62,449 nucleotides of DNA, from positions 1 through 62,449 of the forward strand of contig CAYVFI010000037.1 of assembly GCA_964450955.1 (NCBI GenBank), given 5' to 3'. Shown piece by piece: positions 51,587 to 61,180 of this stretch (its first letter is position 1; each line of letters begins with the position of its first letter). Made by a program: the position numbers and the translations under genes. The DNA comes from CAYNWT01 sp964450955 (GTDB lineage Bacteria > Planctomycetota > Planctomycetia > Planctomycetales > Planctomycetaceae). A model generated the notes under the pieces. It was not told where the DNA came from. It searched no databases and saw only the letters and a program-made list of their open reading frames with translations.

Positions 51587-53785
51587 CTATGTTCCCTTGT
51601 CGTCCGCGTGCCCCGGCGGTGGCGACGGTTGCGGTGCGTGCAGCAGGTTTCTTAATCGGGTCCAGCCGCGTTTGAGCTGCAGGATTGCCAGCGATCGGCT
51701 GCGGAGATTGTAGGTTTCTCCGCCGGCCAGCCATGTTGACACGGGTTTTTTGCGAGCCGTATCGAGAATCGCTGACCACCGTTCGTGCGGTTTGTGCGGT
51801 GGTAGAATGAACCGCACGTCTTCGGGCTTGGTGTTCATCAGGATGAGCAGTGTTTCGCCCACGATGCGGCGGCCGCGTTCGTCGAATTCGTCAATCATCT
51901 CACCGTTAAGTCGCATGCCCAGACAGTGCACGCGATCGGAGTGCCAGTCGGCGTCGCTGACTTCGGTTCCTTCCGGACTAATCCAGGCCAGGTCTTTGAC
52001 ACCGGCTCCCCGAATGCGACGGCCCTGGAAAAACTTGCGACGCTTAAGCACAGGATGTTCGCGCCAAATGCCGACTGCTGTGCGGCAGAAGTCCAGAAAC
52101 GCCTGCTGCTTTTCGTCCAGATCCCAGTTTAGCCAGCTCAGTTCGTTATCCTGGCAGTAGGCGTTGTTGTTTCCGTTTTGCGTGTGGCTAAGTTCGTCGC
52201 CACCGCGAATCATGGGCACGCCCTGAGAACACAACAGCGTGGCGATGAAGTTGCGTTTTTGTTTTTCACGCAGCTTGATAACGTCGGCGTTGTTCGTTTC
52301 GCCTTCTTCGCCGCAGTTCCAGCTAATATTGTGATTGTCGCCGTCACGGTTGTCTTCACCGTTGGCCATGTTGTGCTTGTCGTTATAGCTCACCAGGTCG
52401 TTTAGCGAGAACCCGTCGTGCGACGTCACAAAGTTGATAGACGCGTAAGGCCGGCGGCCGCTGTGTTCATAAAGGTCGCTGCTGCCGGTCAGCCGCGTAG
52501 CGAATTCAGACACAACATGCCCATCACCGCGCCAAAACGAACGAATCGTGTCGCGGTATTTTCCGTTCCACTCCGTCCACAGGTGCGGGAAGTTGCCGAC
52601 CATATACCCGCCGGCTCCAAGGTCCCACGGTTCCGCAATCAATTTGACGCGTGAAAGAACCGGGTCCTGGTGAATGATGTCAAAGAACGCGCCCAGCTTG
52701 TCGACGTCGTGTAGTTCTCTGGCCAGCGCACTGCACAGGTCGAACCGGAAACCATCGACGTGCATCTCCAGCACCCAGTACCGGAGGCTGTCCATGATGA
52801 GCTGCAGGACACGCGGACACAGCATGTTAAGCGTGTTCCCGCAGCCGGTGAAGTCGGTGTAGTACCGGTTCGCCTGGTCCTGAACTCGGTAGTACGACTT
52901 GTTGTCGATTCCGCGCAAAGAAATTGTGGGTCCCAGATGGTTGCCTTCGCCGGTGTGGTTGTAAACGACGTCCAGGATGACTTCGAGCCCCGCTTGATGA
53001 AGCCGGCGAACCATCCGTTTGAACTCACGCACCGTCTCGTGCGGAGTCTCAGAAGACGAATACCGCGCTTCGGGCGCGAAGAAGGACATCGTGTTGTAGC
53101 CCCAGTAATTGGTGAGGCCCTGCTTTACCAAATGCCGGTCGTTGACGTTGTGGTGGATCGGCATGAGTTCCACGGCTGTTACACCCAGTTTCAGCAAGTG
53201 CCGAATAGACGCCTTCGACGCCAACCCCAGGTAGGTTCCTCTCAGGCCTTCAGGAACATCAGGATGTAGCTTAGAGAACCCGCGTACGTGCGTTTCGTAT
53301 ATGACAGTTTTGTGCCACGGAGTCCGCAGCGGTTTGTCATTGCCCCAGCGGAACGTCGGATCAATAACCACACCCAACGGCGCGCAGTCGGCGTTATCGC
53401 GATCGTCAAACGACAGATCGCCTGCAGGATCGCCCACTTTGTAGCCGAACATTGTGTCCGACCAGGTCAGCTGCCGCCCAAGCGCTCGCGCGTACGGGTC
53501 CAGCATGATTTTGTGAGCGTTGAAGCGATGACCGTTGTTGGGATCGTACGGGCCGTGAACACGATAGCCGTACAGCTGACCAGGCTTGGCGTCGGGTAGG
53601 TAGCCGTGCCAGACCTGTTCAGTTTGTTCTTTGAGCGGAATGCAGTGCGTCTCGTGGCGATCTTCCGCAGAATCAAACAAGCACAGTTCGACCCGTGTTG
53701 CGTGTTCAGAGAAAATCGCAAAGTTAACGCCTGCTCCGTCCCAGGTGGCACCCAGTGGATACGGCCGACCGGGCCAGATTCGCAT
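51587..53785 (-). CDS. glgX: glycogen debranching enzyme, GlgX-type
   Basis: 732 residues. A CBM48 domain (about 5-130) precedes a GH13 barrel: VELMPIHHNVNDR, ILDVVYNHTGEGN, VDGFRFDLCSALARE (catalytic Asp), LIAEPWDLG (acid/base Glu) and NFVTSHDGFSLNDLVSYN. It hydrolyses alpha-1,6 branches of limit dextrin in the cytoplasm. Length and motifs are complete. No other glycogen genes are adjacent. Confidence 0.93.
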   Translation of the reverse strand: MRIWPGRPYPLGATWDGAGVNFAIFSEHATRVELCLFDSAEDRHETHCIPLKEQTEQVWHGYLPDAKPGQLYGYRVHGPYDPNNGHRFNAHKIMLDPYARALGRQLTWSDTMFGYKVGDPAGDLSFDDRDNADCAPLGVVIDPTFRWGNDKPLRTPWHKTVIYETHVRGFSKLHPDVPEGLRGTYLGLASKASIRHLLKLGVTAVELMPIHHNVNDRHLVKQGLTNYWGYNTMSFFAPEARYSSSETPHETVREFKRMVRRLHQAGLEVILDVVYNHTGEGNHLGPTISLRGIDNKSYYRVQDQANRYYTDFTGCGNTLNMLCPRVLQLIMDSLRYWVLEMHVDGFRFDLCSALARELHDVDKLGAFFDIIHQDPVLSRVKLIAEPWDLGAGGYMVGNFPHLWTEWNGKYRDTIRSFWRGDGHVVSEFATRLTGSSDLYEHSGRRPYASINFVTSHDGFSLNDLVSYNDKHNMANGEDNRDGDNHNISWNCGEEGETNNADVIKLREKQKRNFIATLLCSQGVPMIRGGDELSHTQNGNNNAYCQDNELSWLNWDLDEKQQAFLDFCRTAVGIWREHPVLKRRKFFQGRRIRGAGVKDLAWISPEGTEVSDADWHSDRVHCLGMRLNGEMIDEFDERGRRIVGETLLILMNTKPEDVRFILPPHKPHERWSAILDTARKKPVSTWLAGGETYNLRSRSLAILQLKRGWTRLRNLLHAPQPSPPPGHADDKGT

Positions 53786-54043
53786 TTAGAATCCTTCCAT
53801 TCGCAACAAAGCCAATCCTGGCAAGGGAGACAACCAACCGGTTCTCGCAGCGGAATCCACAGAAAACCAACTCCGACAATCCGACGGAGTCCAATTCGAC
53901 CCAAGTTGATATGATTCGCCGCTTAGCGCTCAAAGCGACGGCCTGATGACTGGTTCACCTGGATTCTCTAAACCCACATCGGAACGGTCAACAGCGACGC
54001 GCCATGCAAAAACCAACTTATAAACAACGCGCAGGATTCGCGG

Positions 54044-55438
54044 ATGAACACTCTTGAGTACGACGTTGTCGTGATTGGAACCGGTCCAGGTGGCGAAGGA
54101 GCCGCCATGCAGGCCGTGAAATTGGGCCAGAATGTGGCCGTTGTCGAGCGATACCATCAAATTGGCGGCGGCTGCACGCATTGGGGAACCATCCCCAGTA
54201 AGGCCCTCCGGCACGCCATTTTCAAGATGACGGACTTCGAATCCGATCCACGGTTCCGCAAAGCGAACCCACAAACGCTGTCATTTCCCGAACTCAGGGA
54301 AACCGCCACAGAAGTCGTCGGCAAACAGGTCGACATGCGGAGCACATTCTACGAACGCAACGACGTGGACATGTTTCACGGGCACGGCCGGTTCATCAAC
54401 GAATCAGCTATTCAAATCACCGACGACGAGGGGGCCTGCCAGGAAATCAAATTCAAGAAGGCCGTCATCGCCACCGGTTCGCGGCCATATCAGCCGGACG
54501 ACATCGATTTTACTCACCCACGTATTTTCGACAGCGATTCGATTCTAAGCCTGGATCGCACTCCGCGTTCGGTCACGGTTTTGGGAGCCGGCGTGGTTGG
54601 CTGCGAGTACGGTTCGATGTTTCGGAACCTTGAAGTCAAAGTGAACCTGGTCAACGCCCGCGATCAACTGCTGGCGTTTCTTGACGACGAAATCATCGAC
54701 GCCCTGAGCTACCACTTGCGCGAGAGCGGAGTGATTCTGCGGCACAACGAACGGTACGACAAAATCGAGGGGCTGGACGACGGCGTCGTAATGTCGCTGA
54801 AGTCCGGCAAGAAGATTAAGTCAGATATCCTGCTGGCCGCGATTGGCCGAACGGGGAACAGTGACGACCTGGGGCTCGACAAGATTGGCCTGGAAACCAA
54901 CAGTCGCCAGCAACTGGAAGTCAACGACGATTTCCAAACGGCTGTTCCCAACATCTACGCCGTCGGCGACATCATCGGGTTCCCATCACTGGCCAGCGCG
55001 GCCTACGTGCAGGGTCGCTATGTGGGCATGCACATTGTCAAAGGCGAAGCCGACCGAGCGTTGGTCAGCACAATCCCGACCGGCATCTACACGAGTCCGG
55101 AGATCAGTTCCGTCGGAAAGAACGAACGCGAACTCACCGAAGAACAGGTTCCGTACGAAGTTGGCATGGCTCACTTCCGCAGTCTGGCTCGAGCTCAGAT
55201 TACCGGCCGAACCACCGGAATGTTGAAACTGCTGTTCCACCGCGAAACGCTGGAGGTTCTTGGAGTCCACTGCTTCGGCATGAACGCGTCCGAGATCATT
55301 CACATTGGCCAGGCCGTGTTGTCCCAGAAGGGCGAAGCCAACTCGCTGATGTACTTCATGAACACAACGTTCAACTATCCAACGATGGCTGAGGCGTACC
55401 GCGTCGCGGCACTGAACGGCTATAACCGGCTGTTCTAA
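54044..55438 (+). CDS. sthA: soluble pyridine nucleotide transhydrogenase
   Basis: 464 residues. FAD/NAD(P)-binding fold of the lipoamide dehydrogenase type: VVIGTGPGGEGAAMQ at the N-terminus and GGGCTHWGTIPSKALRH, where the usual second redox Cys is replaced by Thr, as in SthA. The NAD-binding GAGVVGCEYGSMF and the C-terminal dimer interface are complete. It balances NADH and NADPH in the cytoplasm. The unrecognised gene starts 20 bases after its stop. Confidence 0.93.
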   Translation: MNTLEYDVVVIGTGPGGEGAAMQAVKLGQNVAVVERYHQIGGGCTHWGTIPSKALRHAIFKMTDFESDPRFRKANPQTLSFPELRETATEVVGKQVDMRSTFYERNDVDMFHGHGRFINESAIQITDDEGACQEIKFKKAVIATGSRPYQPDDIDFTHPRIFDSDSILSLDRTPRSVTVLGAGVVGCEYGSMFRNLEVKVNLVNARDQLLAFLDDEIIDALSYHLRESGVILRHNERYDKIEGLDDGVVMSLKSGKKIKSDILLAAIGRTGNSDDLGLDKIGLETNSRQQLEVNDDFQTAVPNIYAVGDIIGFPSLASAAYVQGRYVGMHIVKGEADRALVSTIPTGIYTSPEISSVGKNERELTEEQVPYEVGMAHFRSLARAQITGRTTGMLKLLFHRETLEVLGVHCFGMNASEIIHIGQAVLSQKGEANSLMYFMNTTFNYPTMAEAYRVAALNGYNRLF

Positions 55439-55458
55439 TTCACTGGCGGATTCGTAAA

Positions 55459-57231
55459 GTGGATGGCTCCGTTAGATTCATTTTACAGGCTCAGACAAAC
55501 TCAAAGTACTATCATGATGGCTATCGCTGGCGTGCTTCTACTACTGTGCCAAGGGGGCTAGAACCGTGCGTTCTCGAGTCCTATCCAAATCCTGAGAGAT
55601 CATGGGAGTACCGGTTAAACCTGATCTCTGACCTCAACCTGTCGCTTCCCGACTCCCAGATGAAGTCCCTCTCCAGAGTACCAGGTCAGGCCGGGCCACG
55701 GGCCGGCAGGATTGGATTCTTTGACGCTGCGACTCGGAAAATTCAATACGCCCAATTCAGCACCGTTGATGATCCAGAGGCATTCTTCGAGGCACTAAGA
55801 ACTGAACACGAGGGATTGGAATTTACGGTAAAGAAGCGTGCTGCCAAGACGATTCTCGAAGGCGAATTTCGACGCGGACTCTTCAGTGTGCCATACCATG
55901 TCGTGTACGAAGATGGCTTGGCCCTCTTTGGGTCCACTGCGGCCGTTTCTTCGGTGAACTCCGCAAAAATTCGCACTCTGATGCAAGACTCATCGCGCGA
56001 TGAACGTACCATCCAATTCCGTTTCACTGCGGTGCCCGGCTCGTTCCGAGAAGAATTGTTCGGTGAAGTCAGACGTGCTTCGGCGACTTTCCTACAGCAA
56101 CGTAATACTGAAACTGCCAATGGCTACGGGGCCCGCAGGGCACTCGCTGACTTGAAGCTCGAACTTCTGCGGATGGCTGCGGACGATATTGATGAACTCC
56201 AATTTCGGACTCGATGGCCCGGGCCCAAGCAGGGCGGATTTGACGCGAATATCAAAATCCAGTGCGTAAAGGGATCCGAACTCCACAAGCTGCTCCGTGA
56301 GTTGGTTGTGAAACACCCCGCCATATCTGTAGCTGACCCCGAGCAGCTGGCGGGATGGGCCGAACTTCACCTTGGCGTCCCGAATAGAATCCGCAAGCTG
56401 TTGATGAGTTTGTCGGGCAACAGCAGTCTTCCTGGACAGTTGCTACACACTGCATCGCAGGGGCGTTGTGAACTTGCCTTAGGCATCGACGCATCCGAAG
56501 CAGTTCCACATTTCTTTGGGGCCTCGGGATTCGTGGGCGACAAGCTGCCGCTTGAAGGAATGCCCAAGCCCTGTACCTCAGACGCAGGATTTCGCTGGAA
56601 GCTTGACTCAGTTTCCGGTTACTCCGAGGTCGCCGGATTGGAGCTGTTGGCCGCTGTAGAGAAGAAGCGCATCTGGTTCGATGTGTCTACCGCTCCGGCA
56701 CAAGCGGCGTTCAGACGTTTCAACTTTGAAACCAAGCGAACCCCGACGTCGATCCTGGCGTTCCGATTCGACTTTTCAAAGTGGCAAGGCCGCTTCGACG
56801 AAGGTGCGCCCTCGCAGGACGTGCTTCGCGCACTCGAAGATCTCTGCGATTCAGTATATCTGGCCAAGCGATTGCAGCAACAGAAACAGAATCTCGCGAA
56901 GATTCGCGCCCACCTGCTTGAATCAACCAAGCGTCTTGACCCTTCCGTACGCGAGCGGATTCTCCAAGCGGGTTTGGACTCGCATCGCAATTCGAGCACG
57001 TTCCGCCTACCCGACGGGTACTCGGAACCCTCGCAATCAATTTTGCAACACACAGATCGGGAAGGCGACTGGACTGCAACTGGCGAGGTTCGTCTCGCAA
57101 ACGGTGCCCTTGAGGGAAAGCTTCACGTCGGCCGCGAACTGCACAAGCTCTACGTCGCCCGGAGGCTGTTGGCAGCCAAACGAATCATGGTTTTCCGTGG
57201 GCAAGAACCAAAGCCGAACGGCGACAAATAG
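55459..57231 (+). CDS. unrecognised 590-residue protein, start doubtful
   Basis: No family recognised. The frame is open upstream to the end of sthA, and the listed start is a GTG with no ribosome-binding site and no signal peptide, so the gene may be missing its 5' part. Residues 90-330 have mixed strand/helix character; a helical stretch (YLAKRLQQQKQNLAKIRAHL) lies near 470. Codon use looks less biased than in neighbouring genes, which may hint at foreign or decaying DNA. Confidence 0.5.
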   Translation: MDGSVRFILQAQTNSKYYHDGYRWRASTTVPRGLEPCVLESYPNPERSWEYRLNLISDLNLSLPDSQMKSLSRVPGQAGPRAGRIGFFDAATRKIQYAQFSTVDDPEAFFEALRTEHEGLEFTVKKRAAKTILEGEFRRGLFSVPYHVVYEDGLALFGSTAAVSSVNSAKIRTLMQDSSRDERTIQFRFTAVPGSFREELFGEVRRASATFLQQRNTETANGYGARRALADLKLELLRMAADDIDELQFRTRWPGPKQGGFDANIKIQCVKGSELHKLLRELVVKHPAISVADPEQLAGWAELHLGVPNRIRKLLMSLSGNSSLPGQLLHTASQGRCELALGIDASEAVPHFFGASGFVGDKLPLEGMPKPCTSDAGFRWKLDSVSGYSEVAGLELLAAVEKKRIWFDVSTAPAQAAFRRFNFETKRTPTSILAFRFDFSKWQGRFDEGAPSQDVLRALEDLCDSVYLAKRLQQQKQNLAKIRAHLLESTKRLDPSVRERILQAGLDSHRNSSTFRLPDGYSEPSQSILQHTDREGDWTATGEVRLANGALEGKLHVGRELHKLYVARRLLAAKRIMVFRGQEPKPNGDK

Positions 57232-57354
57232 GGTGGCCCCCCGCAGCGATCTCTGCAGAGTGGATAACCCCATTAAACGTGGCTCTGGTTGAGGCAGACG
57301 AGAAATTGAGTAGTTATTGGGAGACTGCCCTGGCAGAGACGACTCTCCTGGTGA

Positions 57355-57531
57355 CGGTTCCCCCGTGAATGGGGTATCAGCAATCAGTACGGACTTTCCT
57401 TAAACAATCGTTCTGGACTACGTATATGTCAGCACGGTGAAGATGGTTCTCCGGAAACACATCCGCTGCTGCTCGCTAAAGAACGCGGGCTGACGGAGAT
57501 TGTTGAGCTACTTAGGACTGGCGGCGCGACA
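57355..57531 (+). pseudogene. ankyrin-like coding sequence before the ankyrin gene's start
   Basis: The frame of the downstream ankyrin gene stays open from the TGA at 57352 for 177 bases before its first usable start (TTG). In the second half it spells PLLLAKERGLTEIVELLRTG, a good half ankyrin repeat. No ATG or GTG lies in this frame. The gene therefore seems to have lost its 5' end. Confidence 0.6.
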
Positions 57532-59202
57532 TTGAAAGCCGAGTTGGCCTCGGGCAGCGCAAAGACAGTGTCAACGACAAAGGACAGTACCGTGCTCACA
57601 CCAAAACAGTGCCCTGAGAATTGTTCGCCTGACGCGTGGCGGTTGTTTGTCGCTTCGGCGAACGGCGATCTCGCGACGGTGCAGCAGATCATTCGCGACA
57701 CACCGGAGTTGCTGAATTCGTTCGTCTGGTACGAATCACCGCTGCACTACGCGGTTCGTGAAAACCAAATTGATGTCGCCCGCGAACTGCTGGCCGCGGG
57801 CATCAATCCGGGCTACTCGAACTTCACCTACAGTTCGTGGCAGAGTCTTCTGCCGATCGCGAAGGACCGAGGGTTCGATCAGCTTCACGCGCTGCTGGTC
57901 GGCGAAATGCAGCAGCGGTTCAACTATGACCCCGGTTATGAACCGTTGTGGCAGGCGATTGTCGATGGCGAAGTTCCTGACGTGAAACAGCTGATCGACG
58001 CCAATCCAAAGCTAATCAATATCGGTGACGAACATGGCAACCGGCCAATTCATCGAGCGATTCTGGCTCGGCGGCTGCCCGTCATCGAAGTATTGCTCGA
58101 CGCCGGTGCCGATATCGAAGCCAGGCGAGCCGACATGCAAACACCGCTGCATCTGGCGATCGAAGGCAGCGACTATCACTACCGCGGAGAACACAAGCCC
58201 GACTCTGGCACCACGCTGCTGCAGGTCGTCGAACTGCTTCGCGATCGCGGAGCCGACTATAAGTTTTCAAACGCTGTCGCTTTGAACGATCTCGAACAAG
58301 TTCAGTCAGACTTAACCAAGCAGCCGGAACTCGCGAAGCAACTAAATCAGGCTCGCCGCAGCCCGCTGTATCTCGCGGCCGTCCGAGGCCACATAGGCAT
58401 GGTGCGTCTGCTGCTGGCGCATGGTGCCGACCCCAACCTCGCAGAACATTGCGCCGCCAATGGCCGAGCTCTCTTTGAAGCCGCCGCGCGAAACGACATC
58501 GAGATGATGAAACTGTTCATTGCACACGGAGCCAATGCAGACGCGTACGTCGATTCCTCTGGCAACTGTCTTTCGATTGCTCAACACGGTGACAACAACA
58601 AAGCAGAAGCAGAAGCCGAAGCCGTTAGACTGCTCAAACAAAACGGAGCAATGCCCGGAGAATGGGAGCTCAAGACAAAAGAACAAATCTCCGCGGCCCT
58701 CGATGACGAATCGTTCATTCCCAACCGCGACATGTGGTCCAGTGTGCTGGGCAAGATTTTCGAGCACGATGACGTTGATCTGCTAAAGAAGTACGTGACC
58801 CGATTCGGGACTGATGCCATTCGCAACATCAATCCGGCCAAAGGTTGGCGCGTTCCGAAATCAGACGAAATGTTGGCCGAATTGATTAGCCATGACGCAG
58901 ACGTGAATGCTCGCGACTGGTACGGCCGGACCTGGTTGCACTACGCCGCGTTCGATGAAACGCCTGCCCGCGCCCGCTGGCTACTCACTCGCGGAGCGAA
59001 CATCGACATCGTCGATCATGAATCCGGAACGACCCCGTTGGGTCTCGCTGCGTGGAACGGCCGGTTAGAGATCGTCGACTTCCTGTTGAACCACTCCGCG
59101 AACCCACTGCTGCCGGCAAACAACGAATGCACGCGGCCGTTGGCGTTCGCGAAGGCGCAGGGACATGATGACGTTGTGAAGCGTTTGGAACAGGCGGGTT
59201 AA
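57532..59202 (+). CDS. ankyrin-repeat protein
   Basis: 556 residues as drawn from a TTG; a GTG at 57592 (VLTPKQCPEN) is another possible start. At least ten ankyrin units: SPLHYAVRENQIDVARELLAA, RPIHRAILARRLPVIEVLLD, TPLHLAIEGSD, SPLYLAAVRGHIGMVRLLLA and TPLGLAAWNGRLEIVDFLLN. No signal peptide or enzymatic domain is seen, so a cytoplasmic protein-protein scaffold is likely. Coding signs continue upstream of the start. Confidence 0.78.
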   Translation: MKAELASGSAKTVSTTKDSTVLTPKQCPENCSPDAWRLFVASANGDLATVQQIIRDTPELLNSFVWYESPLHYAVRENQIDVARELLAAGINPGYSNFTYSSWQSLLPIAKDRGFDQLHALLVGEMQQRFNYDPGYEPLWQAIVDGEVPDVKQLIDANPKLINIGDEHGNRPIHRAILARRLPVIEVLLDAGADIEARRADMQTPLHLAIEGSDYHYRGEHKPDSGTTLLQVVELLRDRGADYKFSNAVALNDLEQVQSDLTKQPELAKQLNQARRSPLYLAAVRGHIGMVRLLLAHGADPNLAEHCAANGRALFEAAARNDIEMMKLFIAHGANADAYVDSSGNCLSIAQHGDNNKAEAEAEAVRLLKQNGAMPGEWELKTKEQISAALDDESFIPNRDMWSSVLGKIFEHDDVDLLKKYVTRFGTDAIRNINPAKGWRVPKSDEMLAELISHDADVNARDWYGRTWLHYAAFDETPARARWLLTRGANIDIVDHESGTTPLGLAAWNGRLEIVDFLLNHSANPLLPANNECTRPLAFAKAQGHDDVVKRLEQAG

Positions 59203-59296
59203 GAAACAAACGTATTTTCGGCTGCGGTGAGAGGAGGTTGACTTACTCAGCCCGGATCACAATGGTCTTTCCCTCGCCCCGTCGCGTTTTCTCAGC

Positions 59297-59884
59297 CTAT
59301 CCATCCGGGTCGTCGAGCAACTGTTGCAATCGTTCGCCGTGTTCGGGAACAAGCCGAGCTGGCCAGGTTTCGTCGATCAGACCGACACCGATCATGTCGC
59401 GAAGGTGCATACGATCTTTGTCGCGGAATGAGTTCAGCTTCATACTGACCAACGCTTCCAGCGTGACAACGTCGTAGTCGTCGGCCGACTCAACTTCTGT
59501 TACCTCTGCCGATGGGACGGGGTAAGTTTCTCGGACCTTCTCGCCAGCGTACAACAAATGCACGGCGTCACGCGGGCTTCCGTCCGGCAGGTCAATGAAG
59601 CAATCGACGCCCATTAGCTCATGGTGCTCAAAGCCGACACCTTCAAGTGCCACCTTGACCGCGTCGAAGTCACTTCGCCGAACCAGAATGTCGACGTCCT
59701 GAGTGTTCCGAACGGCCGCCCGGTCGACTCGGGAAACCCAGGCCGCAACCGCGTTTCCGCCGGCAACAGCATACGGAATCCCCGCGTCACGCAGCGCGGC
59801 CGTTGCTCGCATCGCTCGTTCTCGAACAGCTTCCACGGCTTCAATCATCCTTTGCCAGCAAAATGGTTTGAGTTCCTGCGCCAT
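59297..59884 (-). CDS. nucleotidyltransferase-fold (AbiEii/DUF6036-like) protein
   Basis: 195 residues from the ATG at 59884, preceded by GAGGAG. The N-terminal AVAGGNAVAAW and NTQDVDILVRR (D-x-D pair) fit the nucleotidyltransferase superfamily. Such proteins include antitoxin-opposed toxins of the AbiE type, but no partner gene is adjacent, so a single housekeeping or unknown role is as likely. Confidence 0.7.
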   Translation of the reverse strand: MAQELKPFCWQRMIEAVEAVRERAMRATAALRDAGIPYAVAGGNAVAAWVSRVDRAAVRNTQDVDILVRRSDFDAVKVALEGVGFEHHELMGVDCFIDLPDGSPRDAVHLLYAGEKVRETYPVPSAEVTEVESADDYDVVTLEALVSMKLNSFRDKDRMHLRDMIGVGLIDETWPARLVPEHGERLQQLLDDPDG

Positions 59885-60274
59885 TGATATCTCTCCTCTG
59901 CTGTAAGGATACCAGCGTCCCAGGTCCTGGTCAGCCCCTTTGGAGCGGCGGCCGGTCGCCGCGGCTTCAAAGCAGCATCTACTGGGACCTTTGCAAAGCA
60001 TGACGACAGCGTGCCTGACAGCCCCGCGAGGCCATGGTTGATCAAAACAACACCTCCATCACTGCTGCGAACCGAGGCCACCGAAAGTTAGTGTTCGCAC
60101 CCGCCACCGGATGTCGTCCTGACTGTCATGAACCGCAAATCAGGCTCAAACAGCCTGAAATACCTGCCAGGCCCTACCGATTCGCGTGTTGCAAGTTGGC
60201 AACATGGCTGTGGGCGGCAAAACTTACGCTACCGGGATCTCTTCCCCATGCGACGGGGTCTGCCCGGTTTCTAA
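59885..60274. other. intergenic region, no gene seen
   Basis: About 390 bases without a credible gene. A 6-bp hairpin (TGTTGC/GCAACA) lies near 60190. The right end leads into the promoter of the coiled-coil operon. Confidence 0.45.
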
Positions 60275-60304
60275 TTGACACTTCTTTTTGACCACACATA
60301 TACT
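60275..60304 (+). promoter_or_regulatory. strong sigma70-type promoter for the terminal operon
   Basis: TTGACA at 60275-60280, 18-base spacer, TATACT at 60299-60304. It is the best -35/-10 match seen in the window. The predicted leader before the first ATG is about 195 bases. Confidence 0.6.
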
Positions 60305-60508
60305 GATTTTTCCGACTTTTCGAGCCGTAAATCGAGACGTCGTAAGCACATCCGAAATATCGAAAGACTTCCGCCTGTCCCCGTCAGCAGGTCATCTGCA
60401 ACAACAGGTGCGGCTTTCCTCTTCGAACGAAATGGATTCGCGTTCGCGAGGTCAGTTGTCTTTTGGTCTACACCTTCATCGCAATGAAATGCGTGCTGGA
60501 TCGCGTCG

Positions 60509-61159
60509 ATGACTAATACATTCAACAAGGTGCTGTCGGTTTTCCTTGCCGTAGCCAGCGTTGTGTTCCTGGGCTTCACAGTTGCTTACGTGGCCGGGGG
60601 TGTGAACTGGCAGTCAGAAATGAACTCACCCGACCTCACCGAATACAATTTTCAGCTAAGCGAAGGTGAAGATCCAAAGTGGACTGTCACGGGTGTCGGC
60701 GACAAACAGATCGCCAGCGTTCCGAAAAGTCAGTTGTCGCAGGCAATCGTAAAAGCTCGCAAGGACCTTGAGACTCGTCAAAGAACAAAACTTGGGGCTC
60801 TCAACACGCTGATCCCGCAAGTGACCGAACAGCTTGAAGCAGTGCAGTCAATCGAGAAGGTCGATCTGGAAGCACTAAAGAAAAGAGAAACAGAAGTAGA
60901 AGCTTACCTGCAACAGATTCACACAGCCGTGTTGAGTGTGTCAGATAGCCTCTCGAAAAAAGTACAAGACACAACCGACACAAGGACGAGGTCGGCTGAT
61001 CGACGCAGGGACGTGTACCGACTGACAAACGAACTTGAAGTCCTGCGAACTGATCGTGCCCGCCTGGTCGAACTTCGGCGAGAACTGGCTGATGAGTACT
61101 TACGGCTTCAGATTACTAATCACAGTTTGAAGCAGCGGGTTGAGCAGTCAATCGACTAA
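60509..61159 (+). CDS. membrane-anchored coiled-coil protein, first of pair
   Basis: 216 residues. One membrane segment at about 9-31 (VFLAVASVVFLGFTVAYVAG), then a soluble part with a long coiled coil from about 80 to 210 (LSQAIVKARKDLETRQRTKL and RLTNELEVLRTDRARLVEL). No enzyme motif. Topology would put the coil outside the cytoplasm or in the periplasm (inference). The next gene is 21 bases downstream and has a similar plan. Confidence 0.72.
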   Translation: MTNTFNKVLSVFLAVASVVFLGFTVAYVAGGVNWQSEMNSPDLTEYNFQLSEGEDPKWTVTGVGDKQIASVPKSQLSQAIVKARKDLETRQRTKLGALNTLIPQVTEQLEAVQSIEKVDLEALKKRETEVEAYLQQIHTAVLSVSDSLSKKVQDTTDTRTRSADRRRDVYRLTNELEVLRTDRARLVELRRELADEYLRLQITNHSLKQRVEQSID

Positions 61160-61180
61160 CCAGCCCTTGCGGAGTACAGC

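Noticed and set aside
59297..59884. Toxin-antitoxin (AbiE-type) interpretation of the nucleotidyltransferase-like gene
   Set aside because: No partner antitoxin gene is adjacent, so the claim was reduced to the fold only.
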